From Streptomyces solicavernae (GTDB taxonomy: Bacteria > Actinomycetota > Actinomycetes > Streptomycetales > Streptomycetaceae): 64,000 nucleotides of DNA. The notes under the pieces were generated by a model, which made no database searches, was not told the DNA's origin, and saw only the letters and a program-made list of their open reading frames with translations. A program made the translations under genes and the position numbers. This document shows positions 39,498 through 50,851 of this stretch, in pieces; the first letter of the stretch is position 1, and every line of letters starts with the position of its first letter. The stretch spans positions 1 through 64,000 of the forward strand of contig NZ_JASCIR010000024.1 in NCBI RefSeq assembly GCF_029968095.1, read 5' to 3'.

Positions 39498-41033
39498 ATG
39501 ACCGCACCCGTCCGCCGCCCCGCCGACCCGGCTCCCCTCCTCCGGGAGGGCGACCTGCCGCCGGCCCGCCACTACATCGACGGCGCCTTCATCGACGGCG
39601 CCTTCGTCGACGGCCCCTTCGTCGACGGCGCCTTCCCGGACGCGCGGCACGAGCAGTTCACCGACATCGTCGACCCGTGCACGGAGGAGGTCATCGCCCG
39701 CGTCCCCGAGGGCGGCGCCGCCGACGTCGACCGGGCGGTGCGGGCCGCGCTCGCCGCGCAGGAGCAGTGGGCCCGCGTGGTGCCGTCCGACCGCTCCGCG
39801 CTGCTGCACCGGATCGCCGACCGGCTCGCCGAGCACAAAGACGTCCTCGTACGCCTGGAGACGGCGAACGCGGGCAAGCCGCTGGCCGTCGCCCGTGACG
39901 ACGTCGACGGCACCATCGACACGTTCCGCTTCATGGCGGGCGCCCTGCGCGCGACCACGTCCATGGCCGCCGGGGAGTACGCCGCCGGCCATCTGTCGGT
40001 GATCCTGCGCGAGCCGCTGGGGGTCGTCGGGGTCGTCACGCCGTGGAACTACCCGCTGATGATGGCCGCCTGGAAACTCGCGCCGTCGCTCGCGGCGGGC
40101 AACAGCGTGGTCATCAAGCCGTCCGAGCAGACGCCGCTGACGACGCTGAAGTTCGCGGAGCTGGTCGGCGACCTGCTGCCCCCCGGTGTCGTGAACGTCG
40201 TGACGGGGCTCGGTCCGACGGTCGGGCACCGGCTCGCCGAGCACCCGGACATCGCGCTGGTCGCCCTGACCGGTTCGGTCGGCAGCGGCCGCGCCGTGGC
40301 CCGTACCGCCGCGGACACGCTGAAGCGGGTGCACCTGGAGCTGGGCGGCAAGGCCCCGGTGGTGATCTTCGAGGACGCCGACCTGAAGGCCGCAGCCGCG
40401 TCCCTGCGCACCGCCGGTTACTGGAACTCCGGGCAGGAGTGCGGCGCCGGCTGCCGGGTCCTGGTGCACGCCGGCGTCGCGGACCGGTTCGTGGCCGAAC
40501 TCGTCCGCGAGGTCGGCGAGATCGTCGTCGGCGACCCGCGCGCGGGCGAGGAGGTGGAGATGGGCTCGCTGGTGTCGAAGGCGCACTACGACCGGGTGCT
40601 CGCGCACCTGGAGCGGGCCGTCGCCAAGGGCGCCCGCGCGGTGGCCGGCGGCGGCGCGCTCGACGGGCCCGGCTGGTTCGTCGCCCCGACCGTGCTCACG
40701 GACGTGCCCGAGGGTGCGGAGATCGCCCGCGAGGAGGTCTTCGGTCCGGTCGTCACCGTGGAGACCTTCACCGACGAGGACGAGGCGGTGCGCCGCGCCA
40801 ACGACGTGCCCTTCGGCCTCGCCGCCTCGGTGTGGACGGAGAGCGCCCGCCGCAGCCACCGCGTCGCGGGCCGCCTGGACTTCGGCACGGTGTGGGTCAA
40901 CGCCCACCTCACGCTCGCCAACGAGGTCCCCTGGGGCGGCTTCAAGGGCTCCGGCTACGGCCGCGACCTGTCCCTGTACGCCCTCGACGACTACTCCCGT
41001 ACGAAGCATGTGATGCACCACCACGGGCGGTGA
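39498..41033 (+). CDS. Aldehyde dehydrogenase (aminobutyraldehyde/betaine aldehyde type)
   Basis: A 511-residue NAD-dependent aldehyde dehydrogenase. PWNYPLMMAAWKLAPSLAAG, the cofactor segment VALTGSVGSGRAV, base Glu in HLELGGKAP and nucleophile Cys in NSGQECGAG are intact, with EEVFGPVVTVETF and a typical C-terminus. It most resembles gamma-aminobutyraldehyde dehydrogenases. The N-terminus has four copies of (I/V)DG(A/P)F where relatives have one. ATG 39498 follows AAGGAAG. With the FAD oxidase it could form an amine-to-acid route. Confidence 0.93.
   Translation: MTAPVRRPADPAPLLREGDLPPARHYIDGAFIDGAFVDGPFVDGAFPDARHEQFTDIVDPCTEEVIARVPEGGAADVDRAVRAALAAQEQWARVVPSDRSALLHRIADRLAEHKDVLVRLETANAGKPLAVARDDVDGTIDTFRFMAGALRATTSMAAGEYAAGHLSVILREPLGVVGVVTPWNYPLMMAAWKLAPSLAAGNSVVIKPSEQTPLTTLKFAELVGDLLPPGVVNVVTGLGPTVGHRLAEHPDIALVALTGSVGSGRAVARTAADTLKRVHLELGGKAPVVIFEDADLKAAAASLRTAGYWNSGQECGAGCRVLVHAGVADRFVAELVREVGEIVVGDPRAGEEVEMGSLVSKAHYDRVLAHLERAVAKGARAVAGGGALDGPGWFVAPTVLTDVPEGAEIAREEVFGPVVTVETFTDEDEAVRRANDVPFGLAASVWTESARRSHRVAGRLDFGTVWVNAHLTLANEVPWGGFKGSGYGRDLSLYALDDYSRTKHVMHHHGR
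39576..39635. repeat. In-frame tandem repeat, 15-bp unit, four copies
   Basis: ATCGACGGCGCCTTC occurs twice, then GTCGACGGCCCCTTC and GTCGACGGCGCCTTC, encoding (I/V)DG(A/P)F four times near the start of the aldehyde dehydrogenase. Confidence 0.95.
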
Positions 41034-41086
41034 ACCCCCACCCGCCCGCCGAAAGGCCGGCGGCGGCGTCGGGCTGCCCTCCGTAC

Positions 41087-42526
41087 TCAGCCGCGATAAC
41101 TCTCCAGCAACCGCAGCCACACCTCACTCACCGTCGGGTACGCCGGCACCGCGTGCCAGAGGCGTTCCACCGGGACCTCGCCCGCGATCGCGATCGTGGC
41201 CGCCTGGAGCATCTCGCTCGCGCCCGGGCCGGCGAAGGTCGCGCCGAGGAGGGTTTCGCGGTCCAGGTCGACGACGATGCGGGCCCGGCCCGTGTAACCG
41301 TCGGCGTAGAGGGCGGCGCCGGCCACCGACGCCATGTCGTAGTCGACGGCGCGGATCCGGTGGCCGGCCGCCTCGGCCTCGGCGGCGGAGAGGCCGACCG
41401 CGGCGACCTCCGGGTCCGTGAAGACGACCTGGGGTACGGCGGCGTGGTCCGCGGTGGCCGCGTGGGCGCCCCAGCGGTCGGTCTCCAGGATCGGCGTGCC
41501 GGACGCGCGGGCGGCGATCGCGGCGCCGGCGATGCGGGCCTGGTACTTGCCCTGGTGGGTGAGGAGCGCGCGGTGGTTGACGTCGCCGACCCCGTACAGC
41601 CAGCTGCTGCCCTCCACCCGGCAGCTGTCGTCCACGCTCAGCCACGAGCCGTCGGCGAGGCCCACCGATGCGAGGCCGATGCCGTCCGTGCGCGGAGCGC
41701 GGCCGGTGGCGAAGAGGACCTCGTCGGCCTCGACCTTCGAGCCGTCGTCGAGGGTGAGCGTGACGGTGTCGCCGTCGCGGGACACCGAGGTGACGGAGAC
41801 GCCGGTACGCACCTCCGCGCCCGCCTCGCGCAGCGCGTCCGCGACCAGCTCGCCGGCGAACGGCTCCATCCTGGGCAGCAGGCCCTCGCCGCGTACGAGC
41901 ATCGTGACCTGCGCGCCGAGGCCCTGCCAGGCCGTGGCCATCTCGGTGCCGACGACGCCGCCGCCGACCACCGCGAGCCGCGCGGGCACGGCGTGCGCGC
42001 TGGTCGCCTCGCGGCTGGTCCAGGCGCGGGCGCCGGGCAGTCCCGGCAGGTCGGGCAGGGCGGCGCGGCTGCCGGTGCAGACGGCGACCGCGTGCCGGGC
42101 CTTCAGGGTGTGGTGCTCGCCCTCGGCGGACGTGACCTTGACCTGCTTCGGGCCGTCGAGCCTGCCCTCGCCGCGGTAGAGGCGCACGCCGATGGAGTCG
42201 AGCCAGCCCACCTGGCCGTCGTCCTTCCAGTTGCTCGTGAACGCGTCGCGGTGGGCGAGGACCGCGGGCGCGTCGAGGGGGACCTGCACCGCCTGGCGCA
42301 GGCCCGGCACGCGGCGGGAGTCCGCGCGCGCGATGACGGGGCGCAGCAGTGCCTTGCTCGGCATGCACGCCCAGTAGGAGCATTCGCCGCCGACGAGTTC
42401 GCTCTCCACGATCGCGGTGCTGAGGCCCGCCGCGCGGGTGCGCTCGGCGACGTTCTCGCCGACCGGGCCCGCGCCCAGGACGACGACGTCGTACTCGGTG
42501 GCTGCTGTTGCGTGTGGCTGTCCCAT
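41087..42526 (-). CDS. Dihydrolipoamide-dehydrogenase-family disulfide oxidoreductase
   Basis: A 479-residue class I pyridine nucleotide-disulfide oxidoreductase. FAD loop VVVLGAGPVGENVAERT, redox motif GGECSYWACMPSK with the CxxxxC pair, NADPH loop LAVVGGGVVGTEMA, then FATGRAPRTDG, YGVGDVNHRALLTHQGKYQA and a dimerisation domain. The C-terminal base motif reads HAVPAYPTVSE rather than HAHPTLSE. ATG 42526 is preferred over longer starts. No lipoyl enzyme genes are adjacent; a divergent thioredoxin gene suggests a redox role. Its substrate (quinone, lipoamide or other disulfide) is open. Confidence 0.87.
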   Translation of the reverse strand: MGQPHATAATEYDVVVLGAGPVGENVAERTRAAGLSTAIVESELVGGECSYWACMPSKALLRPVIARADSRRVPGLRQAVQVPLDAPAVLAHRDAFTSNWKDDGQVGWLDSIGVRLYRGEGRLDGPKQVKVTSAEGEHHTLKARHAVAVCTGSRAALPDLPGLPGARAWTSREATSAHAVPARLAVVGGGVVGTEMATAWQGLGAQVTMLVRGEGLLPRMEPFAGELVADALREAGAEVRTGVSVTSVSRDGDTVTLTLDDGSKVEADEVLFATGRAPRTDGIGLASVGLADGSWLSVDDSCRVEGSSWLYGVGDVNHRALLTHQGKYQARIAGAAIAARASGTPILETDRWGAHAATADHAAVPQVVFTDPEVAAVGLSAAEAEAAGHRIRAVDYDMASVAGAALYADGYTGRARIVVDLDRETLLGATFAGPGASEMLQAATIAIAGEVPVERLWHAVPAYPTVSEVWLRLLESYRG

Positions 42527-42680
42527 GGAGGCCAGTCTTCCCGCATGTGTGCGCGCGGGCCACAGGGGCAGGGGCATCGGTGTCCCGCGTTCCGGGGGCC
42601 CGCGGGCCCAGGAATAGGGAGCTGACCCGCGCCGTTGTGCGGGCAGTACGACGCATCCGACCGCGAAGAGGTAGGTCAAC

Positions 42681-43112
42681 TTGAGCACCCGGGAACTCAC
42701 CAAGGAGAACTTCGACGAGATCGTCACGGAGCACGATTTCGTCCTCATCGACTTCTGGGCGTCCTGGTGCGGTCCTTGCCGCCAGTTCGGCCCGGTCTAC
42801 GAGGGTGCGTCCGAGCGTCACCCGGACCTCGTCTTCGGCAAGGTCGACACCGAGGCGCAGCCGGAGCTCGCGCAGGCCTTCGGCATCCAGTCGATCCCGA
42901 CGCTGGCGATCATCCGGGACAAGGTCGCGATCTTCGCGCAGCCCGGTGCGCTGCCCGAGGACGCCCTGGAGGACGTGATCGGCCAGGCCAGGAACATCGA
43001 CATGGACGAGGTGCGCCAGCAGATCGCCCAGGAACAGGCCAAGGAGGCTCAGCAGGGCCAGCCGGGCCAGCAGGGCGGGCCGGGCCAGCCGGGGCAGCAG
43101 CCCGAGGCGTGA
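42681..43112 (+). CDS. Thioredoxin with Gln/Gly/Pro-rich tail
   Basis: A 143-residue thioredoxin. The active site is WASWCGPCRQF near residues 27-37, followed by KVDTEAQPELAQAFGIQSIP with the cis-Pro of SIPTL. After the normal fold end (about residue 118) there is a tail of QGQPGQQGGPGQPGQQ, probably flexible. The start is TTG at 42681 with AGAGGTAGG upstream. It is divergent from the disulfide oxidoreductase gene across 154 bases. Confidence 0.92.
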   Translation: MSTRELTKENFDEIVTEHDFVLIDFWASWCGPCRQFGPVYEGASERHPDLVFGKVDTEAQPELAQAFGIQSIPTLAIIRDKVAIFAQPGALPEDALEDVIGQARNIDMDEVRQQIAQEQAKEAQQGQPGQQGGPGQPGQQPEA

Positions 43113-43120
43113 GCCGTCGT

Positions 43121-43163
43121 ACGAGTGCCGGGTCGGGGGACATGCTCCGGGCCCGGCACTCGT
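43121..43163. terminator. Bidirectional hairpin terminator
   Basis: Perfect 12-bp arms ACGAGTGCCGGG (43121-43132) and CCCGGCACTCGT (43152-43163) lie between the convergent ends of the thioredoxin and aldehyde dehydrogenase genes. Confidence 0.85.
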
Positions 43164-43204
43164 GCGTTCGGGACGCGATCGGCAGCAGAACGGATGGGAA
43201 CGGC

Positions 43205-44641
43205 TCAGAACGGGTACGTCGCCGCGTCCCCCCGCACCGTTGTCCAGCGCAGCTCGGTGAACGCCTCCACGTTGGCCTCGCCGCCGAACCGCGCACCGGT
43301 GCCGGAGGCCGCGATGCCGCCGAAGGGCGCGACGGCCTCGTCGTTGACCGTCTGGTCGTTGATGTGCGCGATGCCGGTCGGGATGCCGTCGGCGAGGGCC
43401 AGGCCGCGGGCGGTGTCGCGGGTGACGATGCCGAGGGAGAGGCCGTACGGGCTCGCGGCGGCGAGGGCGGCGGCCTCGTCCTCGGTGCGGAAGGCGCGTA
43501 CGGGCGCGACCGGCCCGAAGACCTCCTCACGGTATGCGGGCGTGTCGTCGCAGACGTCGGCGAGGACCGTCGGCCGGTAGCACAGGCCGACGTGGCTGCC
43601 GCCCGCGGCGAGCCGGGCGCCGCTCGCGGTGGAGGCCTCCACCAGGCCGTGCACCTTGGCGAGTTGGCCGGAGTCGATGAGCGGGCCGAGGTGCACGGGG
43701 TCGCGGTGCGGGTCGCCGACGGCGAGCGAGTCGGCCTTGGCGGCGAGGCGTTCCACGTACGCGTCGTAGAGCGAGGCGTGCACGAGGTGGCGGCCTGTCG
43801 TCATGCAGATCTGGCCCTGGTGGAAGAAGGAGCCCCAGGCGGCGGTGGAGATGACCGCGTCCAGGTCGGCGTCGGCGAGGACGACGAGGGCCGAGTTTCC
43901 GCCCAACTCCAGGTGGGCGCGCTTGAGATGGCGGCCCGCGGCCTCACCGACGGCACGTCCGGCGGCGGTCGAGCCGGTGAAGGAGATGACGGGCACGCGC
44001 GGGTCCGCGACCAGCGCCTGCCCGGCCGCGGCACCGCCGGGCAGTACGTGCAGCAGGCCCTCCGGCAGCCCGGCCGCGGCGAACACCGCGCCGAGCGCGA
44101 GGCCGCCGCAGACCGCGGTGCGCGGGTCGGGCTTCAGGAGGACGGCGTTGCCGAGGGCCAGGGCGGGGGCGACGGAGCGGATGGAGAGGATCAGCGGGGC
44201 GTTGAACGGGGCGATCACGCCGGTCACGCCGACCGGGACGCGCCGCGTGTACGAGAGCCGGGGCGCCTCGCTGGGCAGCACCTGGCCGGTGGGGCGTGAG
44301 GCGAGGGCGGCGGCCTCGTAGCACTCCTGGGCGGCGACGTGCAGCTCGAAGCCGGCCTTGCCGGGGACCGATCCGGACTCACGGACCAGCCACTCGCGGA
44401 GCTCGTCGGCATGCTCGGTGAACAGGTCGCCGGCCCGGCGCAGCACGGCGGCCCGCTCGAAGTGGGGCGTGGCGGCCCAGGCGCGCTGCGCGGCCTGCGC
44501 GGCCTCGGCGGCCGCCGTGACGTCGTCGCCGTCGGCGAGGTCGAGCGTCCCGAGGTCCTCGCCCGTCGCCGGTTCCGTGACGGTGTGCGCGCCGCCGCGC
44601 AGCGGGTGGGGCTGCCAGGTCTTCGGGTCGAGCAGGGGCAT
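43205..44641 (-). CDS. Aldehyde dehydrogenase (benzaldehyde/vanillin dehydrogenase type)
   Basis: A 478-residue aldehyde dehydrogenase. VGVTGVIAPFNAPLILSIRS, ISFTGSTAAGRAVGEAAG, base Glu in HLELGGNSALVV and nucleophile Cys in HQGQICMTTGRHLVH are present, as is INDQTVNDEAVAPFGG near the end, a combination seen in benzaldehyde and vanillin dehydrogenases. ATG 44641 has CGGAGA upstream; an earlier in-frame start would add a Cys-rich, non-conserved leader. It lies downstream of a LacI gene and has its own operator-like region at 44674-44704. Confidence 0.92.
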   Translation of the reverse strand: MPLLDPKTWQPHPLRGGAHTVTEPATGEDLGTLDLADGDDVTAAAEAAQAAQRAWAATPHFERAAVLRRAGDLFTEHADELREWLVRESGSVPGKAGFELHVAAQECYEAAALASRPTGQVLPSEAPRLSYTRRVPVGVTGVIAPFNAPLILSIRSVAPALALGNAVLLKPDPRTAVCGGLALGAVFAAAGLPEGLLHVLPGGAAAGQALVADPRVPVISFTGSTAAGRAVGEAAGRHLKRAHLELGGNSALVVLADADLDAVISTAAWGSFFHQGQICMTTGRHLVHASLYDAYVERLAAKADSLAVGDPHRDPVHLGPLIDSGQLAKVHGLVEASTASGARLAAGGSHVGLCYRPTVLADVCDDTPAYREEVFGPVAPVRAFRTEDEAAALAAASPYGLSLGIVTRDTARGLALADGIPTGIAHINDQTVNDEAVAPFGGIAASGTGARFGGEANVEAFTELRWTTVRGDAATYPF

Positions 44642-44673
44642 GCCGGGTCTCCGTTCGACGTCGACGCTCTGCG

Positions 44674-44704
44674 TGCAACAAGTTGGTTCAGGATGCAACA
44701 TCCT
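44674..44704. promoter_or_regulatory. Operator candidate upstream of aldehyde dehydrogenase
   Basis: TGCAACA occurs at 44674-44680 and 44694-44700, 20 bases (two helical turns) apart. The second lies in an inverted repeat AGGATG-CAA-CATCCT at 44690-44704. This is in the leader of the minus-strand aldehyde dehydrogenase gene. The binding regulator is not known; the neighbouring LacI protein is one candidate. Confidence 0.45.
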
Positions 44705-44817
44705 AACCATGGGGTACGGGAGTCAAGCCCTGCGCCCGCCTGCCGAGCAGCGCTCAACTCCCGTACGACCAAGGGGAGTTGCCGGGCCACGTCCCGGTTG
44801 GCGGCGCGGCGGCGGGC

Positions 44818-45960
44818 TCAGGTGGACTCCCTGGGCACGGCCTCGGTTCCGAGGAGCGGGTGCACCTCGGGGGCACCGGCGGGGTCGCGGACCGCCCGGT
44901 CGACGAGCTCCGCGAGCCGTTGCCCCGAGGGCAGCTCCATCCGGACGGTGCTCAGGCGGGGCCGCAGGAGACGGCCGAGCAGCAGGTCGTCGGCGCCCAT
45001 GACGGCGGTCTCGCCGGGCACGTCGACGCCCGCGTCCTGCAGGGCGCGGAGCAGCAGCATCGCGTACTCGTCGTTGTACGCGAAGACCGAGTCGAGCCCC
45101 AACTGCCGCCAGCGCGCGACGAGTTCGGCCGCCGACGGTTCGTCGTAGCCGAGTTCCAGGGGGACGACACGGGCGTCCGCGCGGGTCTCGGTGGCGGCAC
45201 GGAGGCCCGCGAGGCGGGGCGCGGAGAAGGTCTCGTAGCCGGGTTCGCGCGGCACGACCACGCCGATGCGGGTGCGCCCCCGGTCGAGGAGGTGCGCGCC
45301 CGCGCACCGGCCGACGGCGCGCTGGTCCATGAGCAGCGCGTGCGCCCCCTCCACGCGCTGCGGACCGAGGGTCACGACGGCCTTCGCGCCGGAGCGCTTG
45401 AGCACATGCACGCCGCGCGGGGTGAGCGTGCCGTCTCCGGGTGCGAGAACGGCGACCGGCCGCAGCTCGGCCCAGGCGCGGGCCGCTTCGTCGCCGCTCA
45501 TGCCGAGGCTGCCGAACTGCACGACCGTGTAGTCGAGCCGGCGCAGCGCCCACTGGAGTTCGTTGAAGACATGACTGTAGAGGGCGCCCATGGGCATGGT
45601 CGGCGTGGGCATGAGCACCATCCGGCTGTGCCCGGCGCGCAGGCTGCGGGCAGCGGCGTGCGGCACGTAGCCCAGCTCGTCGGCGGCCTCCTGGACGCGC
45701 TGCCGGGTCGGCTCGCTGATCCGTACGGCGGTGGCGTTGTTCAGGACGTACGAGACGGTGGCCCGCGAGACGCCGGCGAGGCGGGCGACGTCGGCACTGG
45801 TCGGCACGGGCGCGGCGGCGCCCGGCGCGGCACCTCGCGCCCCCGGCTGCGCTGTCGCCTGCTGGGGTGCCGACTGCTGGGCTGCCGACTGCTGGGCTGC
45901 CGACTGTCGTGTCGGTGACGGCCGCGTTGCTGGTGACTGCTGCTCCGGTATCTGCGCCAT
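44818..45960 (-). CDS. LacI-family transcriptional regulator
   Basis: A 380-residue LacI regulator. The HTH and hinge begin unusually late, near residue 53 (TSADVARLAGVSRATVSYVL, then ISEPTRQRVQEAADELGY), after a low-complexity Gln/Ser/Ala N-terminus with three SAAQQ units. The periplasmic-binding-like effector domain contains FAYNDEYAMLLLRALQDAG and MGADDLLLGRLLRP. ATG 45960 is the only reasonable start. It is divergent from an amidase gene and precedes the aldehyde dehydrogenase; either could be its target. Confidence 0.92.
   Translation of the reverse strand: MAQIPEQQSPATRPSPTRQSAAQQSAAQQSAPQQATAQPGARGAAPGAAAPVPTSADVARLAGVSRATVSYVLNNATAVRISEPTRQRVQEAADELGYVPHAAARSLRAGHSRMVLMPTPTMPMGALYSHVFNELQWALRRLDYTVVQFGSLGMSGDEAARAWAELRPVAVLAPGDGTLTPRGVHVLKRSGAKAVVTLGPQRVEGAHALLMDQRAVGRCAGAHLLDRGRTRIGVVVPREPGYETFSAPRLAGLRAATETRADARVVPLELGYDEPSAAELVARWRQLGLDSVFAYNDEYAMLLLRALQDAGVDVPGETAVMGADDLLLGRLLRPRLSTVRMELPSGQRLAELVDRAVRDPAGAPEVHPLLGTEAVPREST
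45861..45905. repeat. In-frame tandem repeat, 15-bp unit, three copies
   Basis: GCTGGGGTGCCGACT followed by two GCTGGGCTGCCGACT units encodes the repeated Ser-Ala-(Ala/Pro)-Gln-Gln block at the LacI N-terminus. Confidence 0.9.
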
Positions 45961-46125
45961 GACGCCCGCATCCTCGCAGACGGCGCCCGGACGCCACGGG
46001 CCGGTACCCCGTACCCCCGGTCACCCTGCCGCGACCTGCGCCGACACGCCGTCCGGCCCGGTCCGCCCCAACTCCCGGCCACGCATACCGATTTCCGTCC
46101 GGCACCGCTACGGTTCGTGCGTACT

Positions 46126-46180
46126 GACGAGTACGAGCAACGAGTACGAGCAGACGAGTGCGAGCAGACGAGTACGAGCA
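46126..46180. repeat. Tandem repeat, 13-14-bp unit (GACGAGTACGAGCA), four copies
   Basis: Four units, one shortened by a base and one with a G for A, precede the amidase start. It lies in the LacI/amidase divergent region. Confidence 0.9.
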
Positions 46181-46204
46181 GCGGAGAGGTTCCCCCCCCC
46201 ACAC

Positions 46205-47713
46205 ATGAGCCACGCGAGCCACGCAAACCCGCCGAGTCAGCGGAGTCAGCGGAGTCAGCCGAGTCAGCCGGACCAGGCGAGCCACGCGAGTCCCCCGCCG
46301 CCCTGCCGCTCCGCGGGCCTCGCGGGCAGCGCGCGGGCGCTGGCCGACGGGGACGTGTCGTCGCGGGAGCTGGTCGAGCGCGCGCTGGCCCGGATCGAGG
46401 CCACCCAGCCGACGCTGAACGCCTTCCGTCTGCTGCGCTCCGAGGCCGCGCTCGCCGAGGCCGAGGACGCCGACGCCCGGCTCGCCGCGGGCGAGCGCCT
46501 GCCGCTGCTCGGCGTGCCGGTCGCGGTCAAGGACGACATGGACGTGGCGGGCACCCCGACGGCCTTCGGCTGCGGCGGCGACTTCCCGGCCAAGGCGGCG
46601 GACGCGGAGGCGGTACGGCGGCTGCGCGCGGCGGGTGCGGTGATCGTCGGCAAGGCCAACGCGTGCGAGCTGGGGCAGTGGCCGTTCACCGAGGGGCCCG
46701 CGTTCGGCGACACCCGCAACCCGTGGAACACCCGGCACACACCCGGCGGTTCGTCCGGCGGCTCGGCGGCGGCGGTGGCCGCGGGCCTCGTACCGGCGGC
46801 GCTCGGCTCGGACGGCGCGGGCTCGGTGCGCATCCCCGCGGCCTGGACGCATCTGGTCGGCATCAAGCCGCAGCGCGGCCGCATCTCCACCTGGCCGGAA
46901 CCGGAGGCGTTCCAGGGGATCACCGTCAACGGCCCGCTGGCCAGGACCGTCGGGGACGCGGCGTTGCTCCTCGACTGCGCGAGCGGCGGCCACGAGGGCG
47001 ACCTGCACCGGCCGCCCGCGCTGCGCCTGAGCGACGCGGTCGGCCGCGACCCGGGCCGGCTGCGTATCGCCCTGTCGACCCGGATGCCGTTCACGGCCAC
47101 CCCGAAGAGGCTGGAGCCGGTCGTCCGGGCGGCGGTGCACGCGCTCGCCGAGCGGCTGGCCGCCCTGGGCCACGAGGTCGAGGAGGCGGATCCGGCGTAC
47201 GGCCCGATCGGGCTGACCTTCGTGCCGCGCGCGACGGCCGGGATCGCCGAGTGGGCCGACCGCGTGCCGGACCGGGCGCTGCTCGACCCGCGCACCCGGG
47301 ATGCGGCCCGGCTCGGCCGCGCGCTCGGCGGGGCGCCGCTGCGCTGGGCCCGGCGCGCCGAGGCCACGCTGCACCGCCGGGTCGGCGCGGTGTTCCGCCG
47401 CTACGACGTGGTGCTCGCGCCGACCACCGCCACTCCGGCGCCCCGCGTCGGCACCCTCGCGGCGATGAACGGCGTTGCCACGGACCGGGCGATGATCGCG
47501 GCGTGCCCGTACGCCTGGCCCTGGAACGTCCTCGGCTGGCCCGGCGTCAACGTCCCCGCGGGCTTCGCCCCCGGCCGCCTGCCGCTCGGCGCGCAGCTCC
47601 TCGGCCCGGCGCACAGCGAACCCCTGCTCGTCTCGCTCGCCTCCCAACTGGAGGACGACCAGCGGTGGTTCGAGCGGTGGCCGGGGGCTGTGGGGGCCGA
47701 GGCGGCAGGCTGA
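46205..47713 (+). CDS. Amidase (amidase-signature family)
   Basis: A 502-residue Ser-cisSer-Lys hydrolase of carboxamides. The Lys is in GVPVAVKDDMDVAG near residue 110, and the signature TPGGSSGGSAAAVAAGLVPA with ALGSDGAGSVRIPA supplies both serines. The first 30 residues contain an SQRSQRSQPSQP repeat encoded by a 9-bp tandem array and are unlike the family. ATG 46205 is the best start although AGAGG lies about 16 bases upstream. It is divergent from the LacI gene, so it may be LacI-controlled, possibly making an acid for nearby catabolic genes. Confidence 0.9.
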   Translation: MSHASHANPPSQRSQRSQPSQPDQASHASPPPPCRSAGLAGSARALADGDVSSRELVERALARIEATQPTLNAFRLLRSEAALAEAEDADARLAAGERLPLLGVPVAVKDDMDVAGTPTAFGCGGDFPAKAADAEAVRRLRAAGAVIVGKANACELGQWPFTEGPAFGDTRNPWNTRHTPGGSSGGSAAAVAAGLVPAALGSDGAGSVRIPAAWTHLVGIKPQRGRISTWPEPEAFQGITVNGPLARTVGDAALLLDCASGGHEGDLHRPPALRLSDAVGRDPGRLRIALSTRMPFTATPKRLEPVVRAAVHALAERLAALGHEVEEADPAYGPIGLTFVPRATAGIAEWADRVPDRALLDPRTRDAARLGRALGGAPLRWARRAEATLHRRVGAVFRRYDVVLAPTTATPAPRVGTLAAMNGVATDRAMIAACPYAWPWNVLGWPGVNVPAGFAPGRLPLGAQLLGPAHSEPLLVSLASQLEDDQRWFERWPGAVGAEAAG

Positions 47714-47823
47714 CGAAGGCGAACGTCGCTTTCGGTGTGGGCCGAAAGTTCTTCTCCACGAGGCGGGACGGCTGGCAACGTCATCACCGGAAGTCGACCG
47801 ACCCAGTACCTCTCGGGGGAACC

Positions 47824-48306
47824 ATGTTCACCAGCACCCGCACCGTCAGGACAGCACTCATCGGCGTGGCAGGCGCCGCACTGCTCGCCACCGGAGCAAC
47901 GGCCACCGCCTCCGCCCGGCCCGCACCCGACACGACCACCGCCGTCGCGGCCGCCAAGAAGCGGGTCAGCTCCGCCGAGTCGGAGAGCTGGGGCTACGGC
48001 AAGGTCAAGTGGACGTACATCAAGGGGCACCGCGGCACGTTCGCCAACATCGACTCGTACGCGAAGGACAAGAGCTGCGACAGCAAGGAGGTCTACGTCC
48101 AGCTGCACGCCAGGACCACCGACGGCACGACGTACAAGGTGAATCTGGCGCAGGACGACTGGTGCACCAACGGCGGCGACTCGTACAACAACCGGACGTG
48201 GAAGATCGGCAAGAACGTGAAGTGGGCACGCGCCGTCGTGTGCAAGAACGAGTGGGGGCCCAACAACACCTGCAAGGCGGGCAACAAGCAGTACTACCCC
48301 TGGTGA
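47824..48306 (+). CDS. Small secreted protein of unknown function
   Basis: A 160-residue protein with a clear Sec signal peptide: positively charged start, hydrophobic ALIGVAGAALLATGA and a cleavage site after ASA near residue 31. The mature part of about 125 residues has four Cys (KSCDSK, DDWCTN, VVCKNE, NTCKAG), enough for two disulfides, and many Lys, Tyr and Trp residues. No enzyme motif is visible. Similar small exported proteins are frequent in Streptomyces and mostly unassigned. ATG 47824 has GGGGGA upstream. It stands alone and is followed by a strong terminator. Confidence 0.85.
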   Translation: MFTSTRTVRTALIGVAGAALLATGATATASARPAPDTTTAVAAAKKRVSSAESESWGYGKVKWTYIKGHRGTFANIDSYAKDKSCDSKEVYVQLHARTTDGTTYKVNLAQDDWCTNGGDSYNNRTWKIGKNVKWARAVVCKNEWGPNNTCKAGNKQYYPW

Positions 48307-48324
48307 TCCGCACACGGCGGATGT

Positions 48325-48366
48325 GCCGCGGCCCGGGCGCGAGTCGGCGCGCGCCCGGGCCGCGGC
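48325..48366. terminator. Very stable bidirectional hairpin terminator
   Basis: Perfect 16-bp arms GCCGCGGCCCGGGCGC (48325-48340) and its complement (48351-48366) with a ten-base loop lie between the convergent secreted-protein and UvrA-like genes. Confidence 0.85.
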
Positions 48367-48406
48367 GCGTCCGCGTTCGGTCCGGGCAACGGGGGACGGA
48401 GGACGG

Positions 48407-48462
48407 GGCGACGAGGCGACGAGGCGACGAGGCGACGGGGCGACGAGGCGACGAGGCGACGG
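48407..48462. repeat. Tandem repeat, 8-bp unit GGCGACGA, seven copies
   Basis: Seven head-to-tail units, five GGCGACGA and two GGCGACGG, lie just beyond the end of the UvrA-like gene. Confidence 0.92.
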
Positions 48463-48475
48463 GCCCAGCCCCCCG

Positions 48476-50851
<2,376 letters not shown>

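Noticed and set aside
41046..41064. Small CGCC/GGCG hairpin between the convergent aldehyde dehydrogenase and disulfide oxidoreductase genes as a terminator
   Set aside because: Arms of four to five bases are expected by chance at this GC content, so it is too weak to call.
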